Shown: in pieces, positions 23,691 to 36,266 of the stretch
Position numbering within the stretch: position 1 is the first letter of the stretch
Layout of the letters: each line of letters begins with the position of its first letter
From: Gnetum montanum
Lineage: Eukaryota; Streptophyta; Gnetopsida; Gnetales; Gnetaceae
NCBI GenBank assembly: GCA_015680685.1
Contig: MNCI01026687.1
Location: 36,171 to 100,170 of the forward strand
Direction of reading: 5' to 3'
DNA length: 64,000 nucleotides
Notes under the pieces: model-generated
What the model was told of the DNA's origin: nothing
What the model saw: the letters and a program-made list of their open reading frames with translations, nothing else
Database searches by the model: none
Translations under genes and position numbers: made by a program

Positions 23691-24640
23691 TGATGAGATG
23701 CGATTCGCATGAGCCGCGATATCGCGTCGTCCCTTGCGATATCGCATACGCGATATCACGGTCCACCGCCAAATCTATAAATAAGAGGTGGCACTCCCCT
23801 TATTTCTCATCGTAGGCTTAAAGTAGGAAAACTTTGGCAGTTTTATCACTCCAGAGATAGAATATTTTCCATGTGCCTGCAGTAGGAGTCCCCAAGTGAA
23901 CAGATCTTTATTCAAGTAGCTTTGTACTTGAACGCAAGTTGTGTATGACAATAAAGACGAGCTTTGTGGATAAACCTTAGAGTGCATGGAATAGGTTTAT
24001 TACATGTTATTTCCTACATGTTATTTGTTACCTGCATTAGCACGGCATGAGTATGACTTGATTACGAGCATTGACGAATGTGTACGGCTAATCAAGGAAT
24101 CGGCTGCTCATCGCGATTAGTCTCTCTCACCCTTATCTCTTAGAATGCGGGATGAGTACGACTTGATTACGAGCATCTACGAATGTGTACGGCTAGTCAA
24201 GGAATCGGATGCTCATCACGTTTAGGCTAGTTAAGTGTCTCAGTACGACCACTTCAAGCACATGCATTACATGTGGTGATCCCAGTAACGATTAGCATTT
24301 GGTAGCCACAGTTGCATAGTTTAGGGTGTGTACGGTAAGTGGGAATGGATGCTGATGCTAGTTAATTTAGACTTAGGTCCTTAGTTAGAGTTAGTTAGCT
24401 TTCTCAAACCTTCACCTCGATAGCATAGGAGAAAAACTAGAAAAGACCATAAAAATCATATACCTCAGACTTACTTAACCATACACCGTGAAAACTACAA
24501 GTAAGTCTAGGAAGATAATGAATGATTAACCCCAAGTGTTCCATGGGGCATGTAGGCATTTAGTCTGTGGAGTTCGACCAGATCGCATGTGCTACGCTCG
24601 TTTCGTATGGTTGAGTGTAGGGGTACCTCGCCACTCATCA
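23691..24640 (+). repeat. 3' LTR of element A
   Basis: 950 bp, TGATGAG to CTCATCA. It differs from the 5' LTR mainly by transitions; the CG positions of the palindrome cluster are better kept here (CGCGATATCGCG is visible at 23716-23727). TATAAATA at 23776-23783. Confidence 0.95.
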
Positions 24641-24868
24641 ACTCTCCTTCCTTTTTGCCATCCACTTAATTAGCCTTTGTGTCTAATGGACTTTCAGTTC
24701 ATATAATTAACCTTGGGCATAAATCCCAAGGGTCTCCTTCATTTCATTATGAAGCCCATCTATGATGTGGAAAAGTTGCTCTTTTTGAGAGAAATCATGG
24801 CCAAGACATCTATGTAGTAGCAAATAGTATCTATCCAAGGCCATATCCAAGGGTTCATGATTTTCTTG
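24641..24868 (-). pseudogene. Gag middle segment of element E
   Basis: Piece of the gag of E between the insertions of A and F. It is homologous to 63720-63900 (element B) and 3960-4150 (element D): the HxIIDGLHN-type helix and the LDMALDRYYLLLHRC-like block on the minus strand. Continues in 35299-36170. Confidence 0.8.
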
Positions 24869-25704
24869 TGATGAGCCATGATATCAAGGCTGTGATATCA
24901 CGTTCGCGATATCAGGTTCCCGATATCAGATCTTACCAAGCGATATCGAACATCCGATATCGGGACCTATCTCGTTGCCTATAAATAAGAGGTGGGAGCA
25001 CTTAGTTTGGTAGTTAGTTCTTAGTCCCTTCCTAAAACTCTTGTAGTTTCTCCCTCTCAAAGTTAGAATTATTTCTGAGTGCTCGCAGTAGGAGTCATAA
25101 AGCGAATGGATCTTTATTTGAGCATTGTGTACCTGAGTACACCTTATGTCCAGAAATAAAGACGAACTTTGTGATAAACCTTGCAGCATTCAGAATAGCT
25201 TATCTCTCACCCTTAATGCTAATTACAGTTCTTTAATGCTTTCATTAGTTAATTACTATTGCTTTTATTAATTCGTTAATTTTCACAAGTAATCACACTC
25301 AGTATGACCACTTCAAGCATGCATAGAACACATGGTAACCCAGTAACAATTAGCGTTTGGTAATCCCAAGAATGTTACACTGGTTCAAGATGTGTATAGA
25401 AAGTGGGAATCGATGCTGGTGTTAGGGCTAGTTAGGACCTAGCTGATTAGTTAATTTAAATTAGTTATTCAATTAATTCACTTCTTCCACCTTTAGCACC
25501 AAGACATAAAACATAAAAATCGTATACCTCAAGTTTACTTAACCATACAATCATGCCATACGAGTAAGCTTGGGAAGACAATGATCACCTAACCCATCCT
25601 TTTTCGGTGAAGGTGCATAAGCACTTAGTCCTTGGAGTTTGACTGAATCACGCGTAATGCTCATATTCATATGGTTGAGCATAAGGGTACCTCATCACTC
25701 ATCA
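24869..25704 (+). repeat. 5' LTR of element F
   Basis: 836 bp, TGATGAG to CTCATCA. At least five GATATC units in 24888-24961, then TATAAATA at 24980-24987. The shared TATA surroundings and 3' end but different array sequence mark it as a separate subtype from A and B. Confidence 0.95.
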
Positions 25705-25723
25705 TTGGTGCCGTTGCTAGGGA
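25705..25723 (+). promoter_or_regulatory. Primer-binding site, element F
   Basis: TTGGTGCCGTTGCTAGGGA directly follows the LTR; tRNA-Asp type with transitions. Confidence 0.8.
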
Positions 25724-25849
25724 CTTTGTTGTTTGTGCACTAATTAGAACTTAGGCATCTTCCCATCGTTGGAATGAACCCTTAGGGTTGGTTATCTTAA
25801 AATTATTAAAAAAGAGAAGAGAAAAGTGTCACACATTAAAGAATTAATC

Positions 25850-28229
25850 ATGTCTCCTTCTTCTTATGAGAGTGTTTCACCACCTAGGTTTAACATAATG
25901 AACAATTGGAGGCAGAGTACACATGATAGTTTCATGTGGTATACGTTCATCCCGACGAGTATATACTAAAATTTACCTTTATCCTCCACCAGGATGAACA
26001 ATTGTGTTGGTGTGATTTAGAAGGTAACATAGTGTTACCTCCTGATCATTCAGTCCCAAGCCTGCACTTACAGGCAAAGTACGTTGTGCTTGAACACGAT
26101 TGGAGAGAGTATTGACCCACGAAGGCACAACGTCAAAGGGACTTACAACAAGAGAGACATCATAAAACTATGAAGGGGAAGTGGTCGTATGATGTCCCAT
26201 ATGTCATAGGTGAAAATGAGGGTGGTGAACCTACCTCAGTAGGTCTTCCACAAAATGATGTTCCTCCTGTTGACTTCGGTCAAGGGGTTGTGTATCAGAA
26301 TCTTCACTCAACTATCCATAACCCGGATTCTAGTACCAATGGACACAAAGGGTCCAAAAAAGGAACATGAACACATGACAAAGATGAACATTCTGATCGT
26401 AACTACGATTAAGGCCATGGCCATTGAAGAGAAGGTATCAAGCACCATCATGGTGACGGTCCTCCTCCCTCTTCACCTCCATCATCTCCTTCCCCCTCTC
26501 CTTCAAGATCGGAATGCAGTCGTAAAGGGAAAGACCCTGAGGATAATGGTAGGTGAAATAGGAATAATACAAAAAAAAATCGAGAAAGGGGATAAGGGAA
26601 TTCTAGAGAAACACATTGCAAAAGGAGGAAGAGTAGGGAACAACATAGGCATCATAGATGCCATAGAGAATATGATCACGATGAACCCCTACTTGCTACC
26701 CGAAGTATGCTAGGTATAACTAAGGTTGTTAGAATCCAAAAAAGACATCAAAAAGATAGTAGGATCAAAAGATTGGACATGAAAAATATCCCATGATTTG
26801 AAGGGGGATACAATGCTGATCCTAAAAATCATTTGCAAGGATTTCACGATGCATGTGCCTTGCGAAACATAGAAAATGAGTGGTAAAAACTCAAGTTGTT
26901 TTCATGGACATTGATCAAGAAAGCGGAAAGCTAGTATCGATCCTTAGAACCAGAATCCATTCACTGATGGACTACCATGTTAGAACTGTTCAATGATAAG
27001 TATCAAACGTACTCCCGAGTGTCCAACCTACAAAAGCAAATCCAAGGATGGAAACAAGGAGGACACAAACCTTTGGATGCTGCCATGGGCCAATATTATG
27101 CATTATTACATTGTTTCCTTGGCCATGGTTACTCGCAGAGGGAATAACTATGTCATCTCATAGATGGACTTAGGCATGAAACACAAAGGACCCTTGGGAC
27201 TTATGCCCAAAGAAGACTATTCGAGCTTAGAGCCCATCAAGTACAAAGATTTTTGAAGCAATTCACCAAGGAGGAAGGAGAGTTAAGGAAAAGAGAGAGT
27301 GTGGAGGAATACATCAGAGATCCTTCCCTTTGAAAGAAGGGAGTTAGATTTTATGAGGATGAAGAAGAGTCATCACTTGAAGAGATAGTGAATAGGAAAA
27401 AAATTTTCATTCAAAAACTTCCATCAGAAGTATCAGCAAAGGTGGACCAAATGTGGGACTCCCTAGATAATATATTTTAAACCGTTCTCAAAATAGTAGA
27501 GGAGTCTAGAGAGCTAGGTAGTGATTGAGAAAGGAGAAAAAAGAAAGAAATTGAACATGCACATAACAAAGGTAAGGACAAAGCTACCATCATTGAAGAG
27601 GTTGTGGATTCGGATACAAACAATGATGGTGGATGTGAGATATGTCAATATGACGATCCTAAGGGATGTTGCCCAGTAATCTCACATCTGCAGGAGTCTA
27701 AGGTGTATGCACTAAACCCACAATTAAACAGACAGTAAACACCCCAAAGATTACCTTATACTCAAGGTAGCCCAAGACAATTCCACCAACCCTTGACATA
27801 TTATCCAAGTGAAACTCCACCACAACCAAATAAACAGTATCAATAGTGGCAACACCCACAATCATGGGGAATGCCACCACCATGTTAACAGCACCCTTAC
27901 CATCAACCTGACCCATATGGATACTACGTGTAGTAGCCAATCTCTCCATGTGACTCTGCTAGTCACGTTGCTCCTTAGTCTCACTACAAAATCCACGAGT
28001 ACTATAGAACTCCTTCTCCTAAAGGAGAGGTTCACAAACATACTATCCTTCTTACCCAACTACACCTCTTCCACCTTTAGCCCCATTACCACCTGCTCTA
28101 GCTATGCAGAATGAGCTCCCTACCTAGTCGCAGCAACGTAACAGTACAAGGGCTATTAACCCTTAAGCTAATATAGACAACTGCATAAAGAAGAGACCTT
28201 TCTTTAGAACCAACAATCCGACTAAGTCC
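25850..28229 (+). pseudogene. Gag remnant, element F
   Basis: Begins at the ATG at 25850, equivalent to the gag start of A. Recognisable blocks: LLATRSMLGI-like near 26690, the FEGGYNADP gag domain near 26800-27010, a helical region, the knuckle CEICQYDDPKGCCP near 27636-27675 (the first His of the usual YDHPKG is Asp), and a Pro-rich tail. Frames change several times and stops are frequent, more so than in A or B. Confidence 0.8.
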
Positions 28230-28820
28230 TTGCAACCACAAGTGGAAAATTCTCCAAATGCCTTAGCATCATTCGAATCTTCGAAGCTTTCTTTGAACCA
28301 AAGACTGCACTTAATGCACACGATCATGTTGACTCATGCAATTACTGATTGGATTAAAGTTGGCTATCTTCCTAGGAAATTATCTAAGCCTGGAAGTCAT
28401 CTTATATATTTGCAAATTGCTGGCACCGAACCTTGCAAAGCTCTTTTGGGTTCAGGTTCAGGTGTTAACTTAATCTATCAAGAATTGTATAAAGCTTGGA
28501 ACTTGCCTCCACTAAAAAAGAGTAGCATATATTTAGAGTTGGCTGACCAGTCCATCATTATCCCATTAGGACTAGTGGAGGACATTGTCACCACTATTTG
28601 TGGATGGTCATATCCAGCCGATTTCGTAGTGATTCAAGTCAACAACTCTAAGGGGAACTTCCCAATCATAATGGGAAGAGCATGGCTAAGCACAATTGAT
28701 ACATGCTTAGGAATACATGATCTTTCCCTAGAGATATCAAAGGAAAGAGCATTTGAAAAGATCAAGAAGAAGAAAGTTCCATGCATCGCATACAGTGACA
28801 CAGGGTGTAATTGTGTGTAG
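28230..28820 (+). pseudogene. Aspartic protease, element F
   Basis: A 196-codon open frame covers the whole domain: TDWIKVGYLPRKL, the active-site block LLGSGSGVNLIY, LKKSSIYLELADQSIIIPLG, CGWSYPADFVVI and flap FPIIMGRAWL. The catalytic Asp of DSG is Gly here (GSG), which should abolish activity although the frame is open. Compare DSGSG in element B. Confidence 0.87.
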
Positions 28821-28970
28821 AAGTCTTGGTTTGTACAACGTTTAACATTGCCTACATGCAACTAGTGTGCACCAATAACTAACATACAAAGATGTTTGTA
28901 TGCAGTAGCCACAAGATAGGAAGGCACCCAGTGGCTAATAGTTGACCAAAAGAACAATTCAACTATATGC

Positions 28971-30590
28971 ATGAAACCAACTGAGAGCTTGACTTGCACC
29001 TACATTGATAGCATAGATACATTAGAGCAAGTCTATTGCCAACTTTCAAGTCTTGACATCAAAAATATCAACTGGGAGAAGTTGGAAATCCCTGACAAGT
29101 TCAAGCAAAAGCCCTTTGAGTTAAAACTGTTGCCCACCGATATGGAGTATACATTTCTCGAAAATGAAAAATTGATAATCATTAATGCTAAGCTCACTCC
29201 TTAACAAAAAGAAAGACTGCTAAAAATGGTAAACAAATGGTCAAAAGCCTTTACTTGGTTATATCTTGAATTAACCAGAATAGATCCTAGGATATGCCAA
29301 CATAGAATTTACACTGACCCCTCCATGAAACCTCGACGACAATCACAGAGGCGACCGAACCCAAAGCTTAAGCAAGTGGTTAAAGAAGAAATTGAACAAC
29401 TTCTAAAAGTTGGGTTCATCTATCCCATTGATGATAGTGAATGGGTTAGTCCATTAGTCATTGTGCCCAAAAAGGGAGGTAAATGGAGGGTGTGTATAGA
29501 CTTTAGATTACTAAACATGGCAACATATAAAGACCACTTCCCATTTCCATTCGTTGACCAAGTCTTAGATACCATTGCAGGGCATTGCTACTATAGTTTT
29601 CTAGATGGTTATAGTGGATATAATAAAATTCAAATAGCACCAAAAGACCAGGCCAAAACTACGTTCACAAGTCCTTGGGAGACATTTGCATATAAGCAGA
29701 TGCCGTTTAGCTTGTGCAATGCCCCAACAATTTTTCAACGTTTGGTTCTAAGTATCTTTCAACAACAAATAGGAAATGGTGTGGAGGTCTTTATGGACGA
29801 TTTCTCCACCTATGAAGTAGACTTCGAATAAGCATTGGATCGATTAGAGAAAGTATTGAAACAATGTGTAGAAATCAACTTAAGGCTCAATTGGAAAAAA
29901 AGCCATTTAATAGTCCAAAAAGGCATTGTATTAGGGCACAAGATTTCACAAATAGGGATAGAAGTAGATCCTGAAAAGATTAAGGTCATCCAAGGAATCA
30001 CTCGGCAACCTAAAACTATACAAGACATTTGATCATTCCATGGACCTACTGGCTATTATAGATGCTTCATTGAGAACTTTTCAAGGATTGTGAAACCTTT
30101 GGTAGAACTAACAAAGAAGGACATACCTATTGAATGGACCAAGGAATGTGAGCTAGCCTTCCAAACCTTAAAATAGAAGTTTGTAGAAACACCTATTCTA
30201 CAAGCTCCTGACTAGTCCAAACCGTTCCACATAATGACTGACATGTCCAACTTTGCCTTAGGAGCTGTACTTACATAGTTAGATGACCAAATATGTCCCT
30301 ATTACATCCACTATGCAAGTTGAAATATCACTGGTGCATAACTCAACTACACCACAATGAAAAAAGAGTTTATGGTTGTGGTGTTTGCACTAGAAAAATT
30401 TAGACACTATGTATTGGGCTATAAGATATTTGTACATAGGGATCATAGTGCAATTTGGATCTTAATGAATAAACCAATGGTGAGCCCTCACATCATACGA
30501 TGGCTCATGATCTTACAAGAGTTTGATCTTATGATGATCAATCGTAAAGGCATTGAGAATGTTGTTGTTGATCATTTATCTCGGTTGTGA
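28971..30590 (+). pseudogene. RT and RNase H, element F
   Basis: Linker (28971-29204), then RT from 29226: WVSPLVIVPKKGGKWRVCID, FLDGYSGYNKIQIAP, TFAYKQMPFSLCNAP and catalytic box FMDDF near 29790. The frame stops at 29829 and resumes in the same sense (LDRLEKVLKQCVEINLRLNW). RNase H follows near 30230-30590 with MTDMSNFALGAVL, an LNYTTMKKEFMVVVFALEKF block and IVHRDHSA-like end. The RNase H Asp in MTDMSN is kept. About six stops in total. Confidence 0.88.
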
Positions 30591-30599
30591 TGGGACAAC

Positions 30600-31977
30600 A
30601 AAGAGGATGAATATCCAATTTTTGACCATTTCTTTGATGAACTCCTCTTTGTAGGTGTGATAAATAATCACTTGCCCACTGATACAAATTGGTATAGTAG
30701 TGTTCTCACTTATCTGCTTACACAAGAAACACCACAAGGGTTAGACGTTAAAAAGAAACAATAGTTTCTTCACCGAGCAAAATATTTCATGGAAATCAAC
30801 GAACACCTTTATAAGGTATGTCTCGATGGCTTGGTTTGATGGTGTGTTCCTGATGTAGATCAATTGTGAGTTCTCTAGGATGCTCATGAGGGCCCTTGTG
30901 GGGGTCATTACACGAGGAGATGAATAGCCATAAAAATTGTGCTTGTGGGATATTATTGGCCTACATTGTTTTGAGATGCTCATCATTTTGTCCAATCTTG
31001 TGAGTGCTACCAACATGATGGGGGAATGACTACTAGAATGGAGGGTTCTCAACAATGGATTCAACCTTTAGAACCCTTCAACATATGGGGAATTGATTTT
31101 ATGGGGCCTATTACACCGATGTCCAATGGAAAAGCCTACATCATTGTTGTTGTTGACTATTTTACCAAGTGGGCAGAAGCAGCTGCTATTATGGACTATA
31201 CATCATCTACCGTTGCACGATTTATTCAACAAAAAATCATAAATAGGTTTGGCATGCCTTGTGCACTTATTTCTAACAATGGTACACACTTTACAAGTTT
31301 GACTTTTCAAAAGTTAATGCAATGCTTAGGAGTTGAGCACAAACTAACTGCACCATATCATCCTCAAGTAAATGGTCAAGCCGAGGTCACTAATAGGGAG
31401 ATCACAAAAATATTGACACAAACCATTAGCAAGTATAGGCAAGACTGGAGCAACAAACTGAATGATGTTCTTTGGGCATACCGCTCCACAAAGAAACTCC
31501 CTATAGGCTACTCTCCCTATGAGTTAGTGTACAGTAAACTTCTAACGCTTCCTATTCAAGCTGAGCTCCATACACTATCCATGGCATGTGACCTTAACCT
31601 TGACCTCAATCTAGCACAAAAAAAAATGGTTAATGAGCCTTAAAATGCTAGATGAGAATCGACTAGCCACCCTATCATCCAATGAACTGCACAAGGCCTT
31701 TAACAAACAACATCATGACCTAAAAATTAGGAAAGTCCAATACCAACCAAGAGATAAGGTTCTTTATTGGAATCCCACACATGCACCACAATGAACTAAA
31801 TTTCAAATGCTATGAGAAGGACCTTATATCATTCGTGAAAATTTTCCTTCAAGGGCCATGATGATCTACAAACCTAAAAGTCCAAATAAGAAGTTATTGA
31901 TCAACATCCAGCAAACCAAACCCTTCCATGAGCCTAAAATAGCTAGTAATAATACTACCTCTATTGGTGGACAACCT
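30600..31977 (+). pseudogene. Integrase, element F
   Basis: Zinc-finger region near 30870-31015 (HEGPCGGHY, then CECYQ), core 31026-31640: IWGIDFMGPI, VVVDYFTKWAEAA, ISNNGTHF, and NGQAEVTNREITK. The second catalytic Asp of the DDE triad is Asn (SNNG instead of SDNG or SDGG), while the first Asp and the Glu are kept. The C-terminal part after 31640 continues in another frame (EGPYIIRENF-like near 31815, INIQQTKPFH near 31900). No chromodomain is seen, as expected for Athila. Confidence 0.87.
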
Positions 31978-34448
31978 TGCTCATTATTTCAGATCTCCTC
32001 CTTCCAATTTAGTCATGGGGGAGATGTCCACCAATGCTAACCATTCTAAGCCCTCAGTTCCTTTGCCTTTTTTGTTTTACACATTTTTGTTTTACACATT
32101 ATTCATATTTACCTTTTTTTCCACCATTGTTAACATTTTTACTATTTCTTTGTTTGATTCATTCTTATTCATCACATAATAAGTGCTCACGATCGTGGGT
32201 TGTATTATAATAAGTTTTGATTGCTAATGTTTGGTTTTTACCTTTGACTTTCAATGTTGATGTTAAGATATGGTTTCTTTTGATAAAACAAGCAATGAGT
32301 CCATGTCACCCAATTATCCATGAAACTCTATGGTCTCCCTTGTTTTGGAAATGTACTGTCCCTTTTCTAAGAAAACTTATTAATGAATTGGTGCCTTAGT
32401 ACTCTTCGAACCAAGGAAAGATTCAAATGGATGGAAAAGGGTGTAACCTCAAGGGGATTCAAAGCATTTTTGTTAGCTATTCTCTTGGGTACTTGAATGT
32501 TTATCATAAAGTCCTCTGCCATTCTGCTATCGACTAATATATCAAGAAGTTGACTAAATCAAATAAGTCTTTGCATGGTGTGGTTCTCACAAAAAAAATA
32601 AGTGAGAATTCAAAGCACACCCCTTAGACATAATAAAGAAACATGGGGTACAAGCACTAGTTATAGCACTGAAAAAACATGTTACCCATGCCTGAAGGTT
32701 CCCTCTAACTAAGGCCCTTTCTCACTTCCTGCTCCTCTATCTTTCTCTTATTGAAATGGTGGTGACTCTATGGATGCATTCTTATTACTTCAGGAGGATG
32801 GGTTGGTCAAGTGTGTTGATACAAGGTCACTAGATGTCAATCGTTGAATCTAGATTTGGATAGAATTTTATTAAGTCACCTTAACCACATATTACATAAG
32901 GGACTTTGCACCACCTTAATTTTGGGACTTCATTCCATTCTCTCCTCTCTGTCCATATTGCTTTCCACATTCTACCTCATTGCCAATTTTATGATGATTC
33001 TATATCTTGGTTAATGCATTGTTAGTCTTTGGTAAAACTCTTGTGGATAAGTTCTTAACCTTTGTTTCCATATGTCATTCCAAGAGCACACAGACTCTTT
33101 TGTTTGTAGGTTTGCCAGGGCATTCAGGGCATGAGCCTACTTTGGGGAGGACCCATTGGCATTGCTTTTTGGTGCAATCATTAAGCTCGTTCCCTTCAAC
33201 ATTTCTTGTAATCAATTATTTCTCATTCACCCCATCAGTGACATCCATTTTTTCTTTTGTTTTGTTGGCTTCACCATTGTCATTTCTCTTATCCTTCTTA
33301 TTCTTTACAGTTTTCCACCCTATTGCTACTAGAGGTTCGCTCTTAGTCATGGGTGTCCTATCCCAAATTTTTCCATTTGATAATTATCTTACCCTACACC
33401 TTGGGTAGTTATCAGTAATAAACCTCTAACCCAGTATCTACCATACCCACAACCTAGCCAATGTGCTTTATATCGAGGCAAGGTTTTATCTACCCTTGCT
33501 AATTCATGAATGTGTTGTGCGTGTAGATGGCAATTACACGAACAATGGACTGGGATAAGAGGGAACACTCAGGATGGACTAAAGCTAGAGCATTTACGTA
33601 GGGAACAAGTTTGAACATGTGGCTATGGATGAACAATAGTGTGCATAGTTTCGACATCGGCAGCAACGCACCTCATTTTCTCTCTCTCTCTCTGTCTTCA
33701 AGCTATCGAATGAGGGTCTGGATGTCATCTATGTATAGTGTTTACCACAATGGGCATGAACACCAATGTTGTAATATATTTATCAATTCATTCCCCAAGC
33801 ACTCTAAGTCTTTCATCCCATGTCATCATTAGTTTTCATTTAGTCAATAATCCCATACCTTCCCAATATTTTTGTAAGGAACTCAAGGATGAGTTTTCAT
33901 TTCATAATTATCTTACCCCTACACCTTGGGTAGTTATTAGTCATAAACCTCTAACCTAGTATTTGCCATACCCACAACCTAGCCAATGTGCTTTATATCG
34001 AGGTAAGATATGAGTTGCATTAGGTTTTATCAACCCTTGCTAATCCGTGAATGTGTTGTGTGTGCAGATGGAAATTACATGAACAATGGACTAGGATAAG
34101 AGGGAGCACTCAAGATGGATTGGAGCTAGAGCATTAGGGAACAAGTTTGGATATGTGGCTATGGATGAACAATGGTGTGCATAGTTTTGACATCAGCAGC
34201 AATGAAACTCATTCTCTCTCTCTCTTTATCTTCAAGTTATCGAATGAGGGTCTAAATGTCATCTATGTACAGTGTTCGCCACAATCGGCATGAACACCAA
34301 TGCTATAATATATTTATCGATCTGTTCCCCAGGTACTCTGAGTCTATCATAACATGTCACCATTAGTTGTCATTTAGTCAATAATCCCATACCTTCCCAA
34401 TATTTTGTAAGGAACTCAAGGACGAGTTTTCATTCAATCATGGGGGTA
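31978..34448 (+). other. 3' UTR of element F with internal duplication
   Basis: Starts at the point where the A/B deletion rejoins, contains a purine block CATGGGGGAGATG (32015-32027), and ends in CATGGGGGTA before the 3' LTR. A 523-bp unit is present twice in tandem (33382-33904, then 33905-34427). No conserved frame; the 133-codon ORF at 33007-33408 is hydrophobic low-complexity sequence. Confidence 0.75.
33382..34427 (+). repeat. 523-bp tandem duplication in the 3' UTR of F
   Basis: Two copies begin AATTATCTTACC at 33382 and 33905. Each ends near the conserved GTAAGGAACTCAAGGAYGAGTTTTCATT block just upstream of the polypurine tract. Only the second copy leads into an LTR. The copies differ at scattered positions, so the duplication is not new. 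Confidence 0.85.
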
Positions 34449-35293
34449 TGATGAGCCACGATATCAGGGCCGCGATATCGCATCCGTGATATCGGGTTCC
34501 TGATATCAGATCTTGCCAAGCAATATCAAACATCTGATACTCGGACCCGTCTCATTGCCTATAAATAAGAGGCAAGCACACTTGGTTTGGCAGTTAGTTC
34601 TTAGCCCCTTACCCAAACTCTTGCAGTTTCTCCCTCTCAAAGTTAGAATTATTTCTAAGTGTCCGCAATAGGAGTCATAAAGCAAACGAATCTTTATTCG
34701 AGCATTGTATACCTGAGCACACCTTGTGTTCAGAAATAAAGATGAACTTGGTGATAAACCTTGCAACATTTAGAATAGCTTATCTCTCACCCTTAAAGCT
34801 AATTACAGTTCTTTAATGCTTTCATTAGTTAATTAATGTTGCTTTTATTGATTCGTTAATTTTCACAAGTAAGCACACTCAGTATGACTACTTTCAGCAT
34901 GCATGGAACACTTGGTAACCTAGTAATGATTAGTGTTTGGTAATCCTAGGAGTGTTACATTGGTTCAGGATGTGTACGAAAAGTGGGAGTGGATGTTGGT
35001 GTTAGGACTAGTTAGGACCTAGCTGATTAGTTAATTTAAATCAGTTATTCAATTAATTCATTTCTTCCCCCTTTAGCATCAGGACATAAAACATAAAAAG
35101 CATAAAAATTGTATACCTCAAGTTTACTTAACCATACAATCATTCCATATGAGTAAGCTTGGGAAGACAACGATCGCCTAATCCATCCTTGTTCTGTGAA
35201 GGTGCATAAGCACTTAGTCCTTGGAGTTCGACCAGATCGCTCATAACACTTGTATTCGTATGGTTGAGTGTAGGGGTACCTCACCGCTCATCA
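34449..35293 (+). repeat. 3' LTR of element F
   Basis: 845 bp, TGATGAG to CTCATCA. GATATC units at 34460-34535 are partly eroded by transitions compared with the 5' LTR. Followed by the target duplication TCTTG. Confidence 0.95.
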
Positions 35294-35298
35294 TCTTG

Positions 35299-36170
35299 CT
35301 TCCACCCTTGGATTTGTTTTCTTATGTTGGACATTCTCACATAGGTTTAGTATTTTTGTTGAAAATTTCTAGCATTGTGGACCACTGGTGGATGAAACTT
35401 GGTTCCAACCATGTATACCAACTTTCAGCTTCGTATATTAGTGTCCTAGGGAAGAGCTTAAGGTTTTGCTACTTATTTTTGATATTTTGCAAGGCACAAG
35501 CATCATGGAAGGCTTGTAATTGATGTTGTGGATCAAAATTATAGCCTCCCCTAAATTTAGGAATGTTGTTCATGTTAAGCCATTTAATGCAGCTATCCCT
35601 TTGAAGCCTTTGGGGAATTCGAATTACCTCTGTAATCTATGTTAAGCCCCTAGTAGCCAACAAGGGTTCATCTGCACTAGACATGTCAAGGCAATAATCT
35701 ATATTTCTATTCATCTGATTGTGATGTTCTTGTCTATGCTTATTTTGATGTCTTTGATTTTGCCCTTGGGTTTGATTTCTATCTTTATCATTACCCCATA
35801 GTGGAGCTCTATCTCTATATCTACGTTCATCTTCATTAGAATTAGATGCTGAAGATGAAGAGGAAGATGAGAAATTGGGAGAATCATCATGGCTTCTATA
35901 GTTCTCCCTTTGATCCTTTGATTTATCTTTTCTAGGTTTTGAGGAGGTTTTAGGCCTTGAGGCCTCCCTTGGTCTAGGACTTACTCCATCTCCTCTAGGA
36001 TTTTCTGCATTAGTTGAACATAGTCTTTGAGTGTAGTAAGGGACTAAATGAGCATAGGAAACCCCTAGTTGAGGTTGTTCACTCCAAGTTTCTTCAGTAT
36101 ATATGCTATCATTTCTCCTATGAGTGCTTTCATTATGTGATGTAGTCTTGGTCCTATGTGAAGAAGACAT
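35299..36170 (-). pseudogene. Gag N-terminal part, element E
   Basis: ATG at 36170 (MSSSHRTKTTSHNE) opens a frame of about 178 codons to 35637, rich in Arg, Asp, Ser and Asn, ending in DEPLLATRGL, the same block as in A (DEPLLATRSM). The gag domain follows to 35299 with stops (RGGYNFDPQHQLQAFHDA, FPRTL, EAESWY). E lacks the roughly 100-residue DEYIPNLTF-type N-terminal block of A, so its gag has a different head. Interrupted by F. Confidence 0.82.
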
Positions 36171-36248
36171 GATTTTACTTGATAACGTATGTGACTTCAA
36201 ATATTAATATTTTCTAAGAGATAGATCATTAATACCTTTATAGCGATA

Positions 36249-36266
36249 CCCTGGCAATGGCGCCAA
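36249..36266 (-). promoter_or_regulatory. Primer-binding site, element E
   Basis: Minus strand TTGGCGCCATTGCCAGGG next to the LTR end: the least mutated tRNA-Asp-type site among the Athila-like copies here. Confidence 0.82.

Larger units (their letters stand above)
17379..24640 (+). mobile_element. Element A: non-autonomous Athila-like element with RT-integrase deletion
   Basis: Complete unit: 5' LTR 17379-18342, primer site, gag-protease, deletion scar, 3' UTR, polypurine tract, 3' LTR 23691-24640. Flanks are GCTCT (17374-17378) and ACTCT (24641-24645), a 5-bp target duplication with one transition, inside the gag of E. The internal region joins sequence just after protease directly to the 3' UTR, lacking about 2.9 kb present in F. 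Confidence 0.93.
24869..35293 (+). mobile_element. Element F: full-structure Athila-like retrotransposon
   Basis: 10,425 bp with 5' LTR 24869-25704 and 3' LTR 34449-35293, inserted in the gag of E with a perfect 5-bp target duplication TCTTG (24864-24868 and 35294-35298). It is the only Athila-like copy here with all domains in order: gag, protease, RT, RNase H, integrase. Each has disabling changes. Its shared LTR ends, primer site and 3' UTR with A and B make its family the likely enzyme source for them. Confidence 0.95.

Noticed and set aside
33007-33408. 133-codon hydrophobic ORF in the 3' UTR of F
   Set aside because: Low-complexity Phe/Leu/Ser translation of T-rich DNA; homologous positions in A and B are closed.
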